A stretch of 38,136 bases of DNA. It comes from Streptomyces sp. BR123 (lineage in GTDB: Bacteria; Actinomycetota; Actinomycetes; Streptomycetales; Streptomycetaceae). The notes below the pieces were generated by a model. It ran no database searches. It was not told where the DNA came from and saw only the letters and a list, made by a program, of their open reading frames with translations. Each line of letters opens with the position of its first letter. Positions within the stretch are counted from its first letter, which is position 1. Shown here in pieces: positions 16,932 through 24,761 of the stretch. Location of the stretch: positions 1-38,136 of the forward strand of contig NZ_JACBGN010000042.1 in NCBI RefSeq assembly GCF_013401435.1. Reading direction: 5' to 3'. A program made the translations under genes and the position numbers.

Positions 16932-17288
16932 TCACACTCCTGCGCGGCCGTGGATCCGCAGGTGGATGTCCTTCTCCTGGTCGCCGGCGGCGGTCCCCAC
17001 CGTGTCGATCACGAAGGCCGAGTCCAGCACGGCGACGACACGGTCCACCGCCCGGTAGCCACCCTGGGCCTCGACGCTCACCTGGTGTGCCAGAGGGGCC
17101 ACTGCGGCCGGGGTCGCTTCGGTGGGGGCCGACACGTCGTAGGCGGACGCCCAGACCGTCGCCCCGCCGCCCGACCGCGGCCTGGTCGTCTTCTCCGCCG
17201 TGAAGGCCGCGTCCAGCGTCGCGAAGACGGCACGGGCGTCCTCCTCGGCGCAGTCGCTGACCACCACGGTCACCTCCGTGCTGCTCAT
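16932..17288 (-). CDS. Hypothetical protein (118 aa)
   Basis: A 118-residue soluble protein with a good ribosome binding site (GAGGAG, about 7 nt before the ATG at 17288). It starts MSSTEVTVVVSDCAEEDARA and has an alternating strand/helix pattern of two similar halves: VWASAYDVS and a late VIDTVGTAAGDQEKDIHLRI strand pair. It may be an alpha/beta ferredoxin-like fold. I do not know a named family. It is transcribed alone and ends at the hairpin 16815-16840. Confidence 0.7.
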   Translation of the reverse strand: MSSTEVTVVVSDCAEEDARAVFATLDAAFTAEKTTRPRSGGGATVWASAYDVSAPTEATPAAVAPLAHQVSVEAQGGYRAVDRVVAVLDSAFVIDTVGTAAGDQEKDIHLRIHGRAGV

Positions 17289-17502
17289 GACGGGCTCCTC
17301 CCTGCGGCCGGAACGGGTTCGGTCCTCCTCCAGCATCCACCCGCACCCGCCACCGCGCGCTGCGGCCTGTCCGCGGCCGCACGGACACGGAGAGTTCCGA
17401 ACGGCTGCTGCGGGCGCGGGGATCGTCCTGTTGTTCGACATGGCGCGGCACGGCTTTGGCGGGGGCGTCCGGGCTCCGGCGGCGGGCCGCGGGGCGCGGG
17501 GT

Positions 17503-17508
17503 TACGCT
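17503..17508 (+). promoter_or_regulatory. Putative -10 element of a leaderless transcript
   Basis: TACGCT fits TANNNT and ends 7 nt before the ATG at 17516. No ribosome binding site precedes that ATG, so leaderless initiation is likely. Confidence 0.45.
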
Positions 17509-17515
17509 CCGCAAG

Positions 17516-17875
17516 ATGGAACGCGCAGAGATACTCAAACGAGTGATCGGCATCCTCACCGAGGCACAGGACATCCGCCTGGCCGCGGAAGCCGGTCAGG
17601 AGATCGAGGCTCCGGCGGACGGCGTGGCCACGCTGCTCCTGAACGAGATGCTGCCGTCGATCCGAGTGCCGGCCGACGCGTCCGCGCAGCAGGTGGCGGC
17701 CCATGTGTCCAAGGCGCTCGGCCCCGCCCTGCACACGATGGTCTCGGGGTTCAGCCTGGCGTTCACGAGCCTGGCGATCGCGCACGACGGCGGGCGGACG
17801 GACGTCTCGTCGATCGAGGTCCTGCAGGAACTGGCCCTGGAGGTCGAGGCAGGAATGTACGACGAGGGGCCGTAG
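17516..17875 (+). CDS. Hypothetical protein (119 aa)
   Basis: A 119-residue acidic, mostly helical protein beginning MERAEILKRVIGILTEAQDI and ending with an Ile/Leu/Glu-rich helix, VLQELALEVEAGMYDEGP. No cysteine, signal peptide or membrane segment. The central part is amphipathic (GFSLAFTSLAIAH). I do not recognise the family. The start is supported by the TACGCT -10 element 7 nt upstream and by the absence of any other start. GC-rich third positions support coding. Confidence 0.62.
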   Translation: MERAEILKRVIGILTEAQDIRLAAEAGQEIEAPADGVATLLLNEMLPSIRVPADASAQQVAAHVSKALGPALHTMVSGFSLAFTSLAIAHDGGRTDVSSIEVLQELALEVEAGMYDEGP

Positions 17876-17903
17876 GCCTCCGCTCCGCCGGGTCCGAGGG
17901 CGG

Positions 17904-18086
17904 TCAGTCGGCGTCGTCGCTTCCCTCGGCCATCGTGCGTTCCTGCCGTCTTCTCAGTTCCTCGGGGCTCTTGCCGGCGACCGGCTTGCTGGCCTCGGGG
18001 TGGACCGGGTCCGGACCGGGATGCTTCTGCGGCTGCTCCTCGCGGCCCGTGTACGGCTTCCGCCGCTTGTCGTCGTTGCCCTTCAC
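17904..18086 (-). CDS. Small highly charged protein (60 aa)
   Basis: A 60-residue, very hydrophilic protein starting at GTG 18086 with a strong ribosome binding site, GGGAGG, 7 nt upstream. It is Lys/Arg/Glu/Asp/Pro-rich (KGNDDKRRKPYTGREEQPQK...SPEELRRRQERTMAEG) and probably disordered. Small proteins of this composition are common in streptomycetes; no function is known to me. Confidence 0.6.
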   Translation of the reverse strand: MKGNDDKRRKPYTGREEQPQKHPGPDPVHPEASKPVAGKSPEELRRRQERTMAEGSDDAD

Positions 18087-18289
18087 GGCTGTGCCTCCCG
18101 GAAGTCTCCGTCGTCCGGTGTCCCGACTGCCTGCGCCTGCCCCGCGAGCGGCCGGGGCAACCGTCCCCCGTCCGGCTTCCCCGGACCGTGAGTGCGCTGC
18201 GGGGAGGCGGGCAGGCGCTCAGGGAAGGGCGGCGGCTCCCCCGCCTGGCGGCTCCCCCGCCTGAAGGACGACTCGGCAAGGACACCCCG

Positions 18290-18937
18290 ATGGACTCGGA
18301 CTCCACGAAGGCGATGGCCCGCCGGATCCTGCGCGAGTACGGCGAGACGTACGTGCACGAGGCAGGCATCCGGCTGCGCGACACGCCGGCCCCGCTCTAC
18401 CGGCTCCTGGTGCTGTGCGTCCTGCTGTCGGCACCCATCCGTGCGACGACGGCGGTCGCGGCGGCCCGGGAGCTGTTCGCGGACGGGCTCGGCACGCCAC
18501 GGCGGATGGCGGATTCACAGTGGCAGGACCGCGTCGACGCGCTCGGGCGGGCGCACTACCGCAGGTACGACGAGAGCACGGCCACCGCCCTGGGCGAGGG
18601 GGCGCAGCTGCTGCTCGACCGCTGGAACGGCGACCTGCGCGCCCTGCGGGACGAGGCCGGCGGCAACCCCGCCCGCATGCGGGAACTCCTCCGGGACGTC
18701 CCGCGGATCGGGCCTGCCGGAGCCGACATCTTCTGCCGTGAGGCCCAGGCCGTCTGGCCGGAGCTGCGGCCCTTCGCCGATGCGCGGGTACGTGACGCGG
18801 CATCCGGGGTCGGCCTGCCCCGTGCCCCGGGCAAACTCGCGGAGCTGGTCCCGCGGCGCGAGTTCGCCCGCTTCGCCGACGGCTTGGTGCGCATGAGCCT
18901 CACGCGCGGCGCAGCCGACCGGCTGCGCGCCGCGTGA
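18290..18937 (+). CDS. HhH-GPD (endonuclease III-like) family protein
   Basis: A 215-residue helical protein resembling the HhH-GPD DNA glycosylase superfamily. The helix-hairpin-helix region reads LLRDVPRIGPAGADIF, followed by RPFADARVRDAA where the catalytic Asp of the family normally sits (V-D-T-H-V in endonuclease III). The Lys used by bifunctional glycosylases is not seen at the usual HhH position, and the C-terminal four-cysteine iron-sulfur loop is absent, so it may be monofunctional or non-catalytic. ATG 18290 follows AAGGAC at about 7 nt. A role in base-excision repair is likely but unproven. Confidence 0.75.
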   Translation: MDSDSTKAMARRILREYGETYVHEAGIRLRDTPAPLYRLLVLCVLLSAPIRATTAVAAARELFADGLGTPRRMADSQWQDRVDALGRAHYRRYDESTATALGEGAQLLLDRWNGDLRALRDEAGGNPARMRELLRDVPRIGPAGADIFCREAQAVWPELRPFADARVRDAASGVGLPRAPGKLAELVPRREFARFADGLVRMSLTRGAADRLRAA

Positions 18938-19019
18938 CGGGCGCCCGTGACCTCGGTCAGGCCCCGGCAGCCCCTGCCCGCGCCAGGCGGCGCAGGGGCT
19001 CGCGCGGCGCAGGGCACGG

Positions 19020-20810
19020 TCAGCTGCCTTCGCCGCCCGGCAGGAACTCCTGGAGCTTCGCCTTGACCCCCTGCCGGACCATGGCCGCACGGTCGCTGTC
19101 CCCGCGCAGCACCGAGGCGGCGGCGGACTTGATCTGGTCCCAGGAAGCGTGCGGCGGGATCGGCGGCACGGCCGGGTCCGTCCGGAAGTCGATGACGTAC
19201 GGCCGGTCAGCGGCCAGCGCCCGGCGCCAGGCCGGTGTCACCGTCCCGGCCGTCTCCACCCGCTCGCCGTCGAGGCCGAACAGGGCGGCGACCTCGGCGT
19301 AGGGCACGTCGGGGATGCTCTGCGAGGGTTCGAACTGCGGGGCGCCCTGCAGGGCTCGCATCTCCCAGGTGACCTGGTTGAGGTCCTGGTTGTTCAGCAC
19401 CGCGACGACCAGCCGGGGATCGGACCACTGGTGGAAGTACTTCTCCGCGGTGAGGAGTTCGGCCAGGCCGTTCATCTGCATCGCGCCGTCCCCGACGAGC
19501 GCGATCGCCGGCCGGTCGGGGTGGGCGAACTTCGCGCCGATCGCGTACGGCACGCCCGGGCCCATCGTGGCGAGGGTGCCCGACAGGGAGCCGCGCATGC
19601 CGTTGCGCATCCGCAGGTGCCGCGCGTACCAGTTCGCGGCGGACCCGGAGTCCGCGGTGATGATCGCGTCGTCGGGCAGCAGCCCGTCCAGGGCGTGCAC
19701 CACGTACTCGGGGTTGAGCGGTTCGGCCGGGACCTCGGCCCGCCGCTCCATGACCTCCCACCAGCGCGCGGTGCCCTCCTCGATCGTCTCGCGCCAGGCG
19801 CCGTGCGCACGCCGGTCCAGCAGCGGTGCGAGGCGACGCAGTGTCTGGGCCGCGTCACCGACGAGATTGAGTTCGAACGGGTAGCGCAGGCCGACCATGG
19901 CCGGCTCGATGTCGATCTGCACGGCGCGGGCCTGGTCGAACTCCGGCAGGAACTGCGTGTAGGGGAAGCTGGAGCCCACCACGAGCAGGGTGTCGCAGTC
20001 CCGCATCATCTCGTACGAGGGCCTGGTGCCGAGGAGCCCGATCGCGCCGGTGACGTACGGGAGGGTGTCGGGCAGTGCGTCCTTGCCGAGCAGCGCCTTG
20101 GCGACGCCCGCGCCGAGGAGGTCGGCGACCTGCTCGACCTCGGCCCGGGCGTGCCGGGCTCCCTGCCCGATGAGGAGCGCCGGCTTCTCGCCGGCGTTGA
20201 GGATGTCCGCTGCCCGGGCGAGGTCCTCGTCGGCGGGTACGGGCGCGTAGTGGCCGACGCCCAGGCTGGAGGGGACCTGCTTGAAGGCGTGGGCGGGCGG
20301 CTCGTAGTCCAGTTCCTGCACGTCCGCGGGGATGATCAGCGCGGTGGGGGTGCGGCTGGTGGCGGCGATGCGCATGGCCCGGTCCAGGACGTTGGGCAGC
20401 TGCTCGGGGACGGTGACCATCTCGCAGAAGGCGGAGGCGACGTCCTTGAACAGGGACAGCAGGTCGACTTCCTGCTGGTAGGAGCCGCCCATGGCGCTGC
20501 GGTCGGTCTGCCCGACGACGGCGACGACGGGCACGTGGTCGAGCTTCGCGTCGTACAGGCCGTTCAGGAGGTGGATCGCGCCGGGGCCGGAGGTGGCCGC
20601 GCAGACCCCGGTCCGGCCGGAGAACTTGGCGTAGCCGACGGCCTGCAGCGCGGACATCTCCTCGTGCCGTGCCTGGATGAACCGCGGGCGGTTCTCGGCC
20701 CGTCCCCAGGCCGCGAGGAGACCGTTGATGCCGTCCCCCGGGTAGGCGAAGACGTACTCCACGTGCCATTCCCGCAGCCGCTGCAGCACGTGGTCGGCAA
20801 CCTTCATCAT
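19020..20810 (-). CDS. Thiamine-pyrophosphate-dependent pyruvate oxidase-like enzyme
   Basis: A 596-residue TPP enzyme of the pyruvate oxidase/acetolactate synthase superfamily. Domain order is PYR (VADHVLQRLREWHVEYVFAY, catalytic Glu in ARHEEMSALQAVGYAKFSG), central FAD/nucleotide-type domain (about 190-330), then the PP domain with the metal-binding motif GDGAMQMNG to NNQD. The most likely reaction is oxidative decarboxylation of pyruvate (PoxB-like), but oxalyl-CoA or other 2-oxo acid decarboxylases cannot be excluded. No C-terminal membrane helix like that of E. coli PoxB is obvious. A GAGGGAGCAGG ribosome binding site precedes a double ATG. It is divergent from the DUF5709 gene. Confidence 0.9.
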   Translation of the reverse strand: MMKVADHVLQRLREWHVEYVFAYPGDGINGLLAAWGRAENRPRFIQARHEEMSALQAVGYAKFSGRTGVCAATSGPGAIHLLNGLYDAKLDHVPVVAVVGQTDRSAMGGSYQQEVDLLSLFKDVASAFCEMVTVPEQLPNVLDRAMRIAATSRTPTALIIPADVQELDYEPPAHAFKQVPSSLGVGHYAPVPADEDLARAADILNAGEKPALLIGQGARHARAEVEQVADLLGAGVAKALLGKDALPDTLPYVTGAIGLLGTRPSYEMMRDCDTLLVVGSSFPYTQFLPEFDQARAVQIDIEPAMVGLRYPFELNLVGDAAQTLRRLAPLLDRRAHGAWRETIEEGTARWWEVMERRAEVPAEPLNPEYVVHALDGLLPDDAIITADSGSAANWYARHLRMRNGMRGSLSGTLATMGPGVPYAIGAKFAHPDRPAIALVGDGAMQMNGLAELLTAEKYFHQWSDPRLVVAVLNNQDLNQVTWEMRALQGAPQFEPSQSIPDVPYAEVAALFGLDGERVETAGTVTPAWRRALAADRPYVIDFRTDPAVPPIPPHASWDQIKSAAASVLRGDSDRAAMVRQGVKAKLQEFLPGGEGS

Positions 20811-20966
20811 CCTGCTCCCTCAAGATCGTCCACTGGAGTCGCCCCCGTCGTTCCCCGTCCATCCCCCTGTCCATCCCCGTGCCCCCGTCGTCTGCCCGGC
20901 CGGGTCCGTCCCATGCGGAGGCGGTCCGCGCCGGATTCCGGAAGGGTGGTAAGGGGCGTCCAGCGC

Positions 20967-20972
20967 GGGTAG
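20967..20972 (+). promoter_or_regulatory. Possible SigB-like -10 element
   Basis: GGGTAG with GGTGGT 16 bp upstream resembles the streptomycete SigB-type promoter. It lies about 60 nt before the DUF5709 gene. The stress-linked neighbours make this plausible, but the match is weak. Confidence 0.25.
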
Positions 20973-21032
20973 CCGCGGGGCAGGGAAAGAAGCAGCGGGC
21001 GCCCCGGCACGCTCCAGTGAAAGGCGCACACC

Positions 21033-21548
21033 ATGAGCGACACCGATCCCACCGGCGACAACGTGTACCAGCTGCCGAATCCGGACCAGCCCGGCGAGAT
21101 GCAGCCGGACCTGGAGAACACCCTTGCCGAGCCCGGACTCGACGAGCGGCTCGACGCCGGCGAATCCCCGCCCGAACGCCCCTACGCGGCCGCCAATCAC
21201 GGCACGACCCGGCGGGAGCAGCGCACCGGGGAGAGCCTCGACCAGCGCCTCGCCCGGGAGGTCCCCGAACCGGATCCGACGCAACCCGGTGACGACGACG
21301 GGGTCGGCGACCTGCCCGGCGGCGAGGGCGAACCGATGGACCCGCAGGCCGGCACCGCGCGCGCAGGCCGCCTCGTCCCGGTGTACGACGCCGAGGCGGG
21401 GCGGCGCCTCGCCGTTCGCGCGAGCGACGTGGGCATAGACGGCGGTGCGGCAGCGGCCGAGGAAGCCGCGATCCACGTGATCGAGGAGGCCGAGGAGGCC
21501 GGGGAGACGGGGCCGGAGGAGGACGAGGGCACCGGGGTCGGGGAGTAG
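21033..21548 (+). CDS. DUF5709 protein
   Basis: A 171-residue very acidic, probably largely disordered protein. It shows the pattern I associate with DUF5709: an N-terminal YQLPNPDQPGE segment, LDERLDAGESPPERP, LDQRLAREVPEPD (a repeat of L-D-x-R-L-x-x-E-x-P), then AGRLVPVYDAEAGRR and a C-terminal helix AAAEEAAIHVIEEAEEAG. Function unknown; such proteins are often found with stress genes in streptomycetes. An AAAGG ribosome binding site lies before the ATG. It is followed after 55 nt by the UdgX gene on the same strand, so the two may be co-transcribed. Confidence 0.85.
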   Translation: MSDTDPTGDNVYQLPNPDQPGEMQPDLENTLAEPGLDERLDAGESPPERPYAAANHGTTRREQRTGESLDQRLAREVPEPDPTQPGDDDGVGDLPGGEGEPMDPQAGTARAGRLVPVYDAEAGRRLAVRASDVGIDGGAAAAEEAAIHVIEEAEEAGETGPEEDEGTGVGE

Positions 21549-21603
21549 ACACCGGGTGGCGGTGGCCCGCACGGCGACGGCGCAGCGACGGAGGCGAGCG
21601 ACG

Positions 21604-22320
21604 ATGCGGCAACGCACACGGGATGCGAACGGCGGACGGAATTCCGGCGCGACCGCCGCAGCATCGCACCACGACGCGGGACCCTACGTCCCGCACACGG
21701 ACGACCTCGGTGAGCTGCGAGCGGCCGCGTCCTCCTGCCGCGGCTGCCCCTTGCACGCCGATGCGACGCAGACGGTGTTCGGGGCGGGTCCGCGCACAGC
21801 ACGTGTCGTCCTCGTGGGCGAGCAGCCCGGGGACCGGGAGGACAGGGAGGGCGAACCGTTCGTCGGACCGGCGGGCACCCTGCTGCGCCGGGCACTGGAC
21901 GCGGCCGGCCTCGACGAGTCCGCGGTCTATTTCACCAACGCGGTGAAGCACTTCAAGTTCACCGTTCCGGAAGGCAAGAAGCGGCGGATCCACAAGGCCC
22001 CGAGCCTGCGCGAGATGACCGCCTGCCGGCCCTGGCTGGTGGCGGAGCTGGCGGCGATCCAGCCACGCCTGGTGGTGGCGCTGGGCGCGACGGCGGGCAG
22101 GGCGCTGCTCGGCACGCCCTTCCGGCTCGGTGACCACCGGGGCACGCTGGAGCCCCTGCCGGGAGGTGACGCACGCGAAGGCGAGCCCGACATGCCGGCT
22201 GCCGAGGTGCTGGTGACCGTGCACCCGTCGGCCGTGCTCCGCGCACCGGACCGGGACGCCGCGTACCGCGGCCTTGTGGCGGATCTGCGGGTCGTCGCGC
22301 GCGCCGTGGCGCGGGCGTAG
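21604..22320 (+). CDS. udgX: UdgX-type uracil-DNA glycosylase
   Basis: A 238-residue uracil-DNA glycosylase. Motif A is GEQPGDREDREGEPFVGPAG, motif B is VHPSAVLR, and the insert EGKKRRIHKAPS carries the KRRIH sequence that defines UdgX. In mycobacterial UdgX this His forms a covalent bond with the DNA after uracil removal. Iron-sulfur ligands are partly visible: CRGC near residue 47 and Cys in MTACRPWL; the position that is Cys in family 4 reads His here (NAVKHFKF). ATG 21604 is preferred because GGAGG lies about 9 nt upstream; GTG 21556 would add 16 residues. The gene follows DUF5709. Confidence 0.88.
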   Translation: MRQRTRDANGGRNSGATAAASHHDAGPYVPHTDDLGELRAAASSCRGCPLHADATQTVFGAGPRTARVVLVGEQPGDREDREGEPFVGPAGTLLRRALDAAGLDESAVYFTNAVKHFKFTVPEGKKRRIHKAPSLREMTACRPWLVAELAAIQPRLVVALGATAGRALLGTPFRLGDHRGTLEPLPGGDAREGEPDMPAAEVLVTVHPSAVLRAPDRDAAYRGLVADLRVVARAVARA

Positions 22321-22729
22321 CCCCGGCAGGACGGCGCGCCTGTCCCGCGTTCCGGCCGCAGGGCGGCGACCCGGTCGAGTGCCCGTCGAGTGCCCGTCAA
22401 GTGCACCGGCGGCGAGTGCACCGTTCGTTCGGTCCCGCCCCGGCCGCCGCGTGGCACGGCACGGGCGGTCCGGGTCTCGGCCGTGTTGTGGCCGAACACT
22501 TCGATCACGTCGGCGTGGGCCCCCGGGGGTCCGCGATCCGGTCCACCGAGTTTCGACGGCCGACCTCGACAGGGTCCCGGGCGGAGCGGCGGACGGCTCA
22601 CGCCGTGGACCCGCGGTCCCGCCGCCCGAGCGGTGCCGGACCGCCCCGGCGGCAGGCGCGCGGTGTGGTCCCCGGCAGGCAGGGAAGACGCGCGGCGGAA
22701 CACGACACCCGCGGAGGAAGGACAGCACG
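22321..22729. other. Gene-free stretch with an 11-bp tandem repeat
   Basis: A gap of 409 bases between the UdgX gene and the SDR gene. At 22374-22406 an 11-bp unit GTCGAGTGCCC occurs twice exactly and a third time as GTCAAGTGCAC. An 11-bp period would put each copy on the same face of the helix, so it could be a regulator site. Frames here carry stops or composition-driven openness, and I see no gene. Confidence 0.45.
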
Positions 22730-23611
22730 GTGAACACCACGGCACCCGACCCCACCACCGCCCACCCCAGGCCCGACTTCCCTGCGCAGGAGCAGTCCCC
22801 GCCGGGAACCACGGCCGCCATGGACCCCGTACCGGACCACGGTGAGGAGTCCTACCGCGGCTGCGGACGCCTCGACGGGTTGCGGGCCCTGATCACCGGC
22901 GGCGACTCCGGCATCGGCCGCGCCGTCGCCCTCGCCTTCGCGCGGGAGGGGGCCGACGTCGCCTTCACCCACCTGCCCGAGGAGCAGTCGGATGCCGACG
23001 AGACGGAACGGCTGGTCCGCGAAGCCGGCCGCACGGTGCTGCCCCTGGTCGCCGACATCCGCGACGAGGCCGTCTGCCGCGAGGTGGTCGACCGGACCAT
23101 CGGCGAGTTCGGCCGCATCGACGTCCTGGTGAACAACGCCGCGTACCAGATGGCGCAGCCGGACGGCATCCAGGACATCACCACCGAGCAGTTCGACCGG
23201 GTGCTGCGCACCAACCTGTACGGCATGTTCTGGCTCACCAAGATGTCGCTGCCGCACATCCCGTCCGGCGGCAGCATCATCAACACGGCCTCGGTCCAGG
23301 CGTACAAGCCGAGCCCTCCCCTGCTCGACTACGCCATGACGAAGGGTGCGATCGTCACCTTCACCCAGGGCCTGGCCGGCATGCTCGCCCCGCAGGGGAT
23401 CAGGGCCAATGCCGTCGCTCCCGGTCCCGTGTGGACGCCCCTCATCGCGGCGACCATGCCCGACCCGTCAGGGTTCGGCAAGCAGTCCCCCCTCGGGCGG
23501 CCCGCCCAGCCGGCGGAGATGGCCCCCGCCTTCGTCTTCCTCGCGTCGCCCCAGGCGAGCTACATCACGGGCGAGATCGTCAACGCCACGGGCGGGACCC
23601 CCCTCCCGTGA
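22730..23611 (+). CDS. SDR-family oxidoreductase (general stress / glucose 1-dehydrogenase-like)
   Basis: A 293-residue short-chain dehydrogenase. An N-terminal extension (about 45 residues, FPAQEQSPPGTTAAMDPVPD) precedes the fold, as in the general stress protein 39/YghA subgroup. The nucleotide motif is ALITGGDSGIGRAVALAF, then LVNNAAYQMAQ, the catalytic Ser in NTASVQAYK and Tyr/Lys in LDYAMTKGA. Loss of acidic discrimination after strand 2 (FTHLPEE) suggests possible NADP use. The GTG at 22730 has a strong GGAGGAAGG ribosome binding site. The substrate is unknown; the subgroup is usually stress-induced, in line with its neighbours. Confidence 0.9.
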   Translation: MNTTAPDPTTAHPRPDFPAQEQSPPGTTAAMDPVPDHGEESYRGCGRLDGLRALITGGDSGIGRAVALAFAREGADVAFTHLPEEQSDADETERLVREAGRTVLPLVADIRDEAVCREVVDRTIGEFGRIDVLVNNAAYQMAQPDGIQDITTEQFDRVLRTNLYGMFWLTKMSLPHIPSGGSIINTASVQAYKPSPPLLDYAMTKGAIVTFTQGLAGMLAPQGIRANAVAPGPVWTPLIAATMPDPSGFGKQSPLGRPAQPAEMAPAFVFLASPQASYITGEIVNATGGTPLP

Positions 23612-24016
23612 CCGGGCAGGAGACCACCCTGACGCTCCGCACGCCCCGGTCCACGGCGTCGGGGACGACCATGCCGGCCTCCACGCCGCTGCGCAGGTAC
23701 TCCAGGACCGGGGCGGTGAGGCGTTCGCCGGGACGGCCACCGGGATGCCCGGCGGGTAGGGAGTGACCGTCTCCACGGCGATGCGGCCCTCCGCGCGCCC
23801 GATCGGGACCTGTTCGGTCGGGCCGAAGTACGCGTCCCTCGGCAGCATGACCTGGTCCAGGCGGAGCCGGGCGGGGTGGGGCACGGTGACCCGGGGCGCG
23901 GTCGTCCTCCGCGGGGCGCGGCGTGCCAGGTCTTCGAAGGCGGCGACGAGGGACCGAGTGGTACCGGGGTCGTCCGCATGGGTGAGCTGGACGCTGATGC
24001 GCCCGGTGCTTCCCCC
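23583..24016 (-). pseudogene. C-terminal remnant of an Orn/Lys/Arg decarboxylase-family gene
   Basis: Reading from 24016 downward, GRISVQLTHADDPGTTRSLV, then PRDAYFGPTEQVPIGRAEGR and TPYPPGIPVAVPA match the C-terminal domain of class-I-fold Orn/Lys/Arg decarboxylases (R-D-A-x-F-G-P-T-E-x-V then T-P-Y-P-P-G-I-P). The frame then shifts and continues as ERLTAPVLEYLRSGVEAGMV, the normal ending. The PLP-binding N-terminal two-thirds is absent, replaced directly by the DUF4235 promoter region. Its end overlaps the SDR gene tail. This is a truncated, frameshifted leftover. Confidence 0.7.
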
Positions 24017-24073
24017 TTGCGGAAGCGGGCAGGCGCAGGGACATGACCGGCGCAGAGACATCGGGAGGACGAA

Positions 24074-24340
24074 GTGAACCGTGCCAAGCTCTTCTACCGG
24101 CCGATCGGGCTGACGCTCGGATCCGTCAGCGGGCTGATCGCCGGGCTGGTGTTCAAACAGCTGTGGAAGACCGTGGGCGGCCGGGCCGACGCACCCGACG
24201 CGCTGGACGAGGAGCGCTCCTGGCCCGAGATCCTGCTCGCCTCGGCTTTGCAGGGGGCCGTCTTCGCCGGGACCAAGGCTGCTGTGGACCGGGCCGGAGC
24301 CACCGGCGTACGCAGGCTGACCGGCACGTGGCCCGCCTGA
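24074..24340 (+). CDS. DUF4235 membrane protein
   Basis: An 88-residue protein starting at GTG 24074 after GGGAGGAC. It has two hydrophobic segments: GLTLGSVSGLIAGLVFKQLW with the family's F-K-x-x-W motif, and ILLASALQGAVFAGTKAAVD. The short D/E-rich loop between them (DAPDALDEERSWPEILL) is also typical of DUF4235. Function unknown; probably a small inner-membrane protein. The remnant decarboxylase lies immediately upstream on the other strand. Confidence 0.85.
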   Translation: MNRAKLFYRPIGLTLGSVSGLIAGLVFKQLWKTVGGRADAPDALDEERSWPEILLASALQGAVFAGTKAAVDRAGATGVRRLTGTWPA

Positions 24341-24761
24341 GCCCCCCTGAGCCCCCGCGGTGGCGGTTCAGGGTGGGGTGCGCAGGAGCCGCAGGACGGC
24401 GCGCTCGACGGTGCCCTGGGCCGCGGGGCAGCCGGACGTTCCCGCCCGGTCCGCCCGGTCCGCCCGGCCGCCGCTTGGCACTCGTCGGGCGGTGCACGAG
24501 CCCCGGGCGGACGGCGGCGGTCGGGACCAGCCCGCGGACAAGAACGACTCCTCGGCGGCAGGACGGGCCCAGGCCAGGTCGGGGGGCGGCCCGCGAGGGC
24601 GGTGGCGGCGATCTCTCCGTGGTGCGACCGCCACTGTCCGAAGCCGTCGCCGGCGTGGGTCGCCGGCCGGCCGAGGCCGCGGGTGCGGGCGGTGACCCCC
24701 CTCCGCTCGGCACCGGCGCGCAGTGCCGTTTCCCCGCGGGTGTCCGGGGCAGGGGCGGGCC
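24341..24761. other. Gene-free stretch, possible degraded coding sequence
   Basis: A gap of 421 bases. On the minus strand, patches in different frames look protein-like (HAGDGFGQWRSHHGEIAATA; then PDLAWARPAAEESFLSAG; then GTSGCPAAQGTVERAVLRLL before a stop near 24368), as if one gene had taken several frameshifts. I do not recognise a family, so I list it only as possible decay. No hairpin or repeat of note. Confidence 0.3.

Noticed and set aside
19149..20972. Long plus-strand frame across the TPP enzyme
   Set aside because: Antisense shadow; Val/Gly/Arg-rich with no motifs, whereas the minus strand encodes a complete TPP enzyme.
21556..21603. Upstream GTG start for the UdgX gene
   Set aside because: No ribosome binding site at a suitable distance and a basic low-complexity extension; ATG 21604 has GGAGG.
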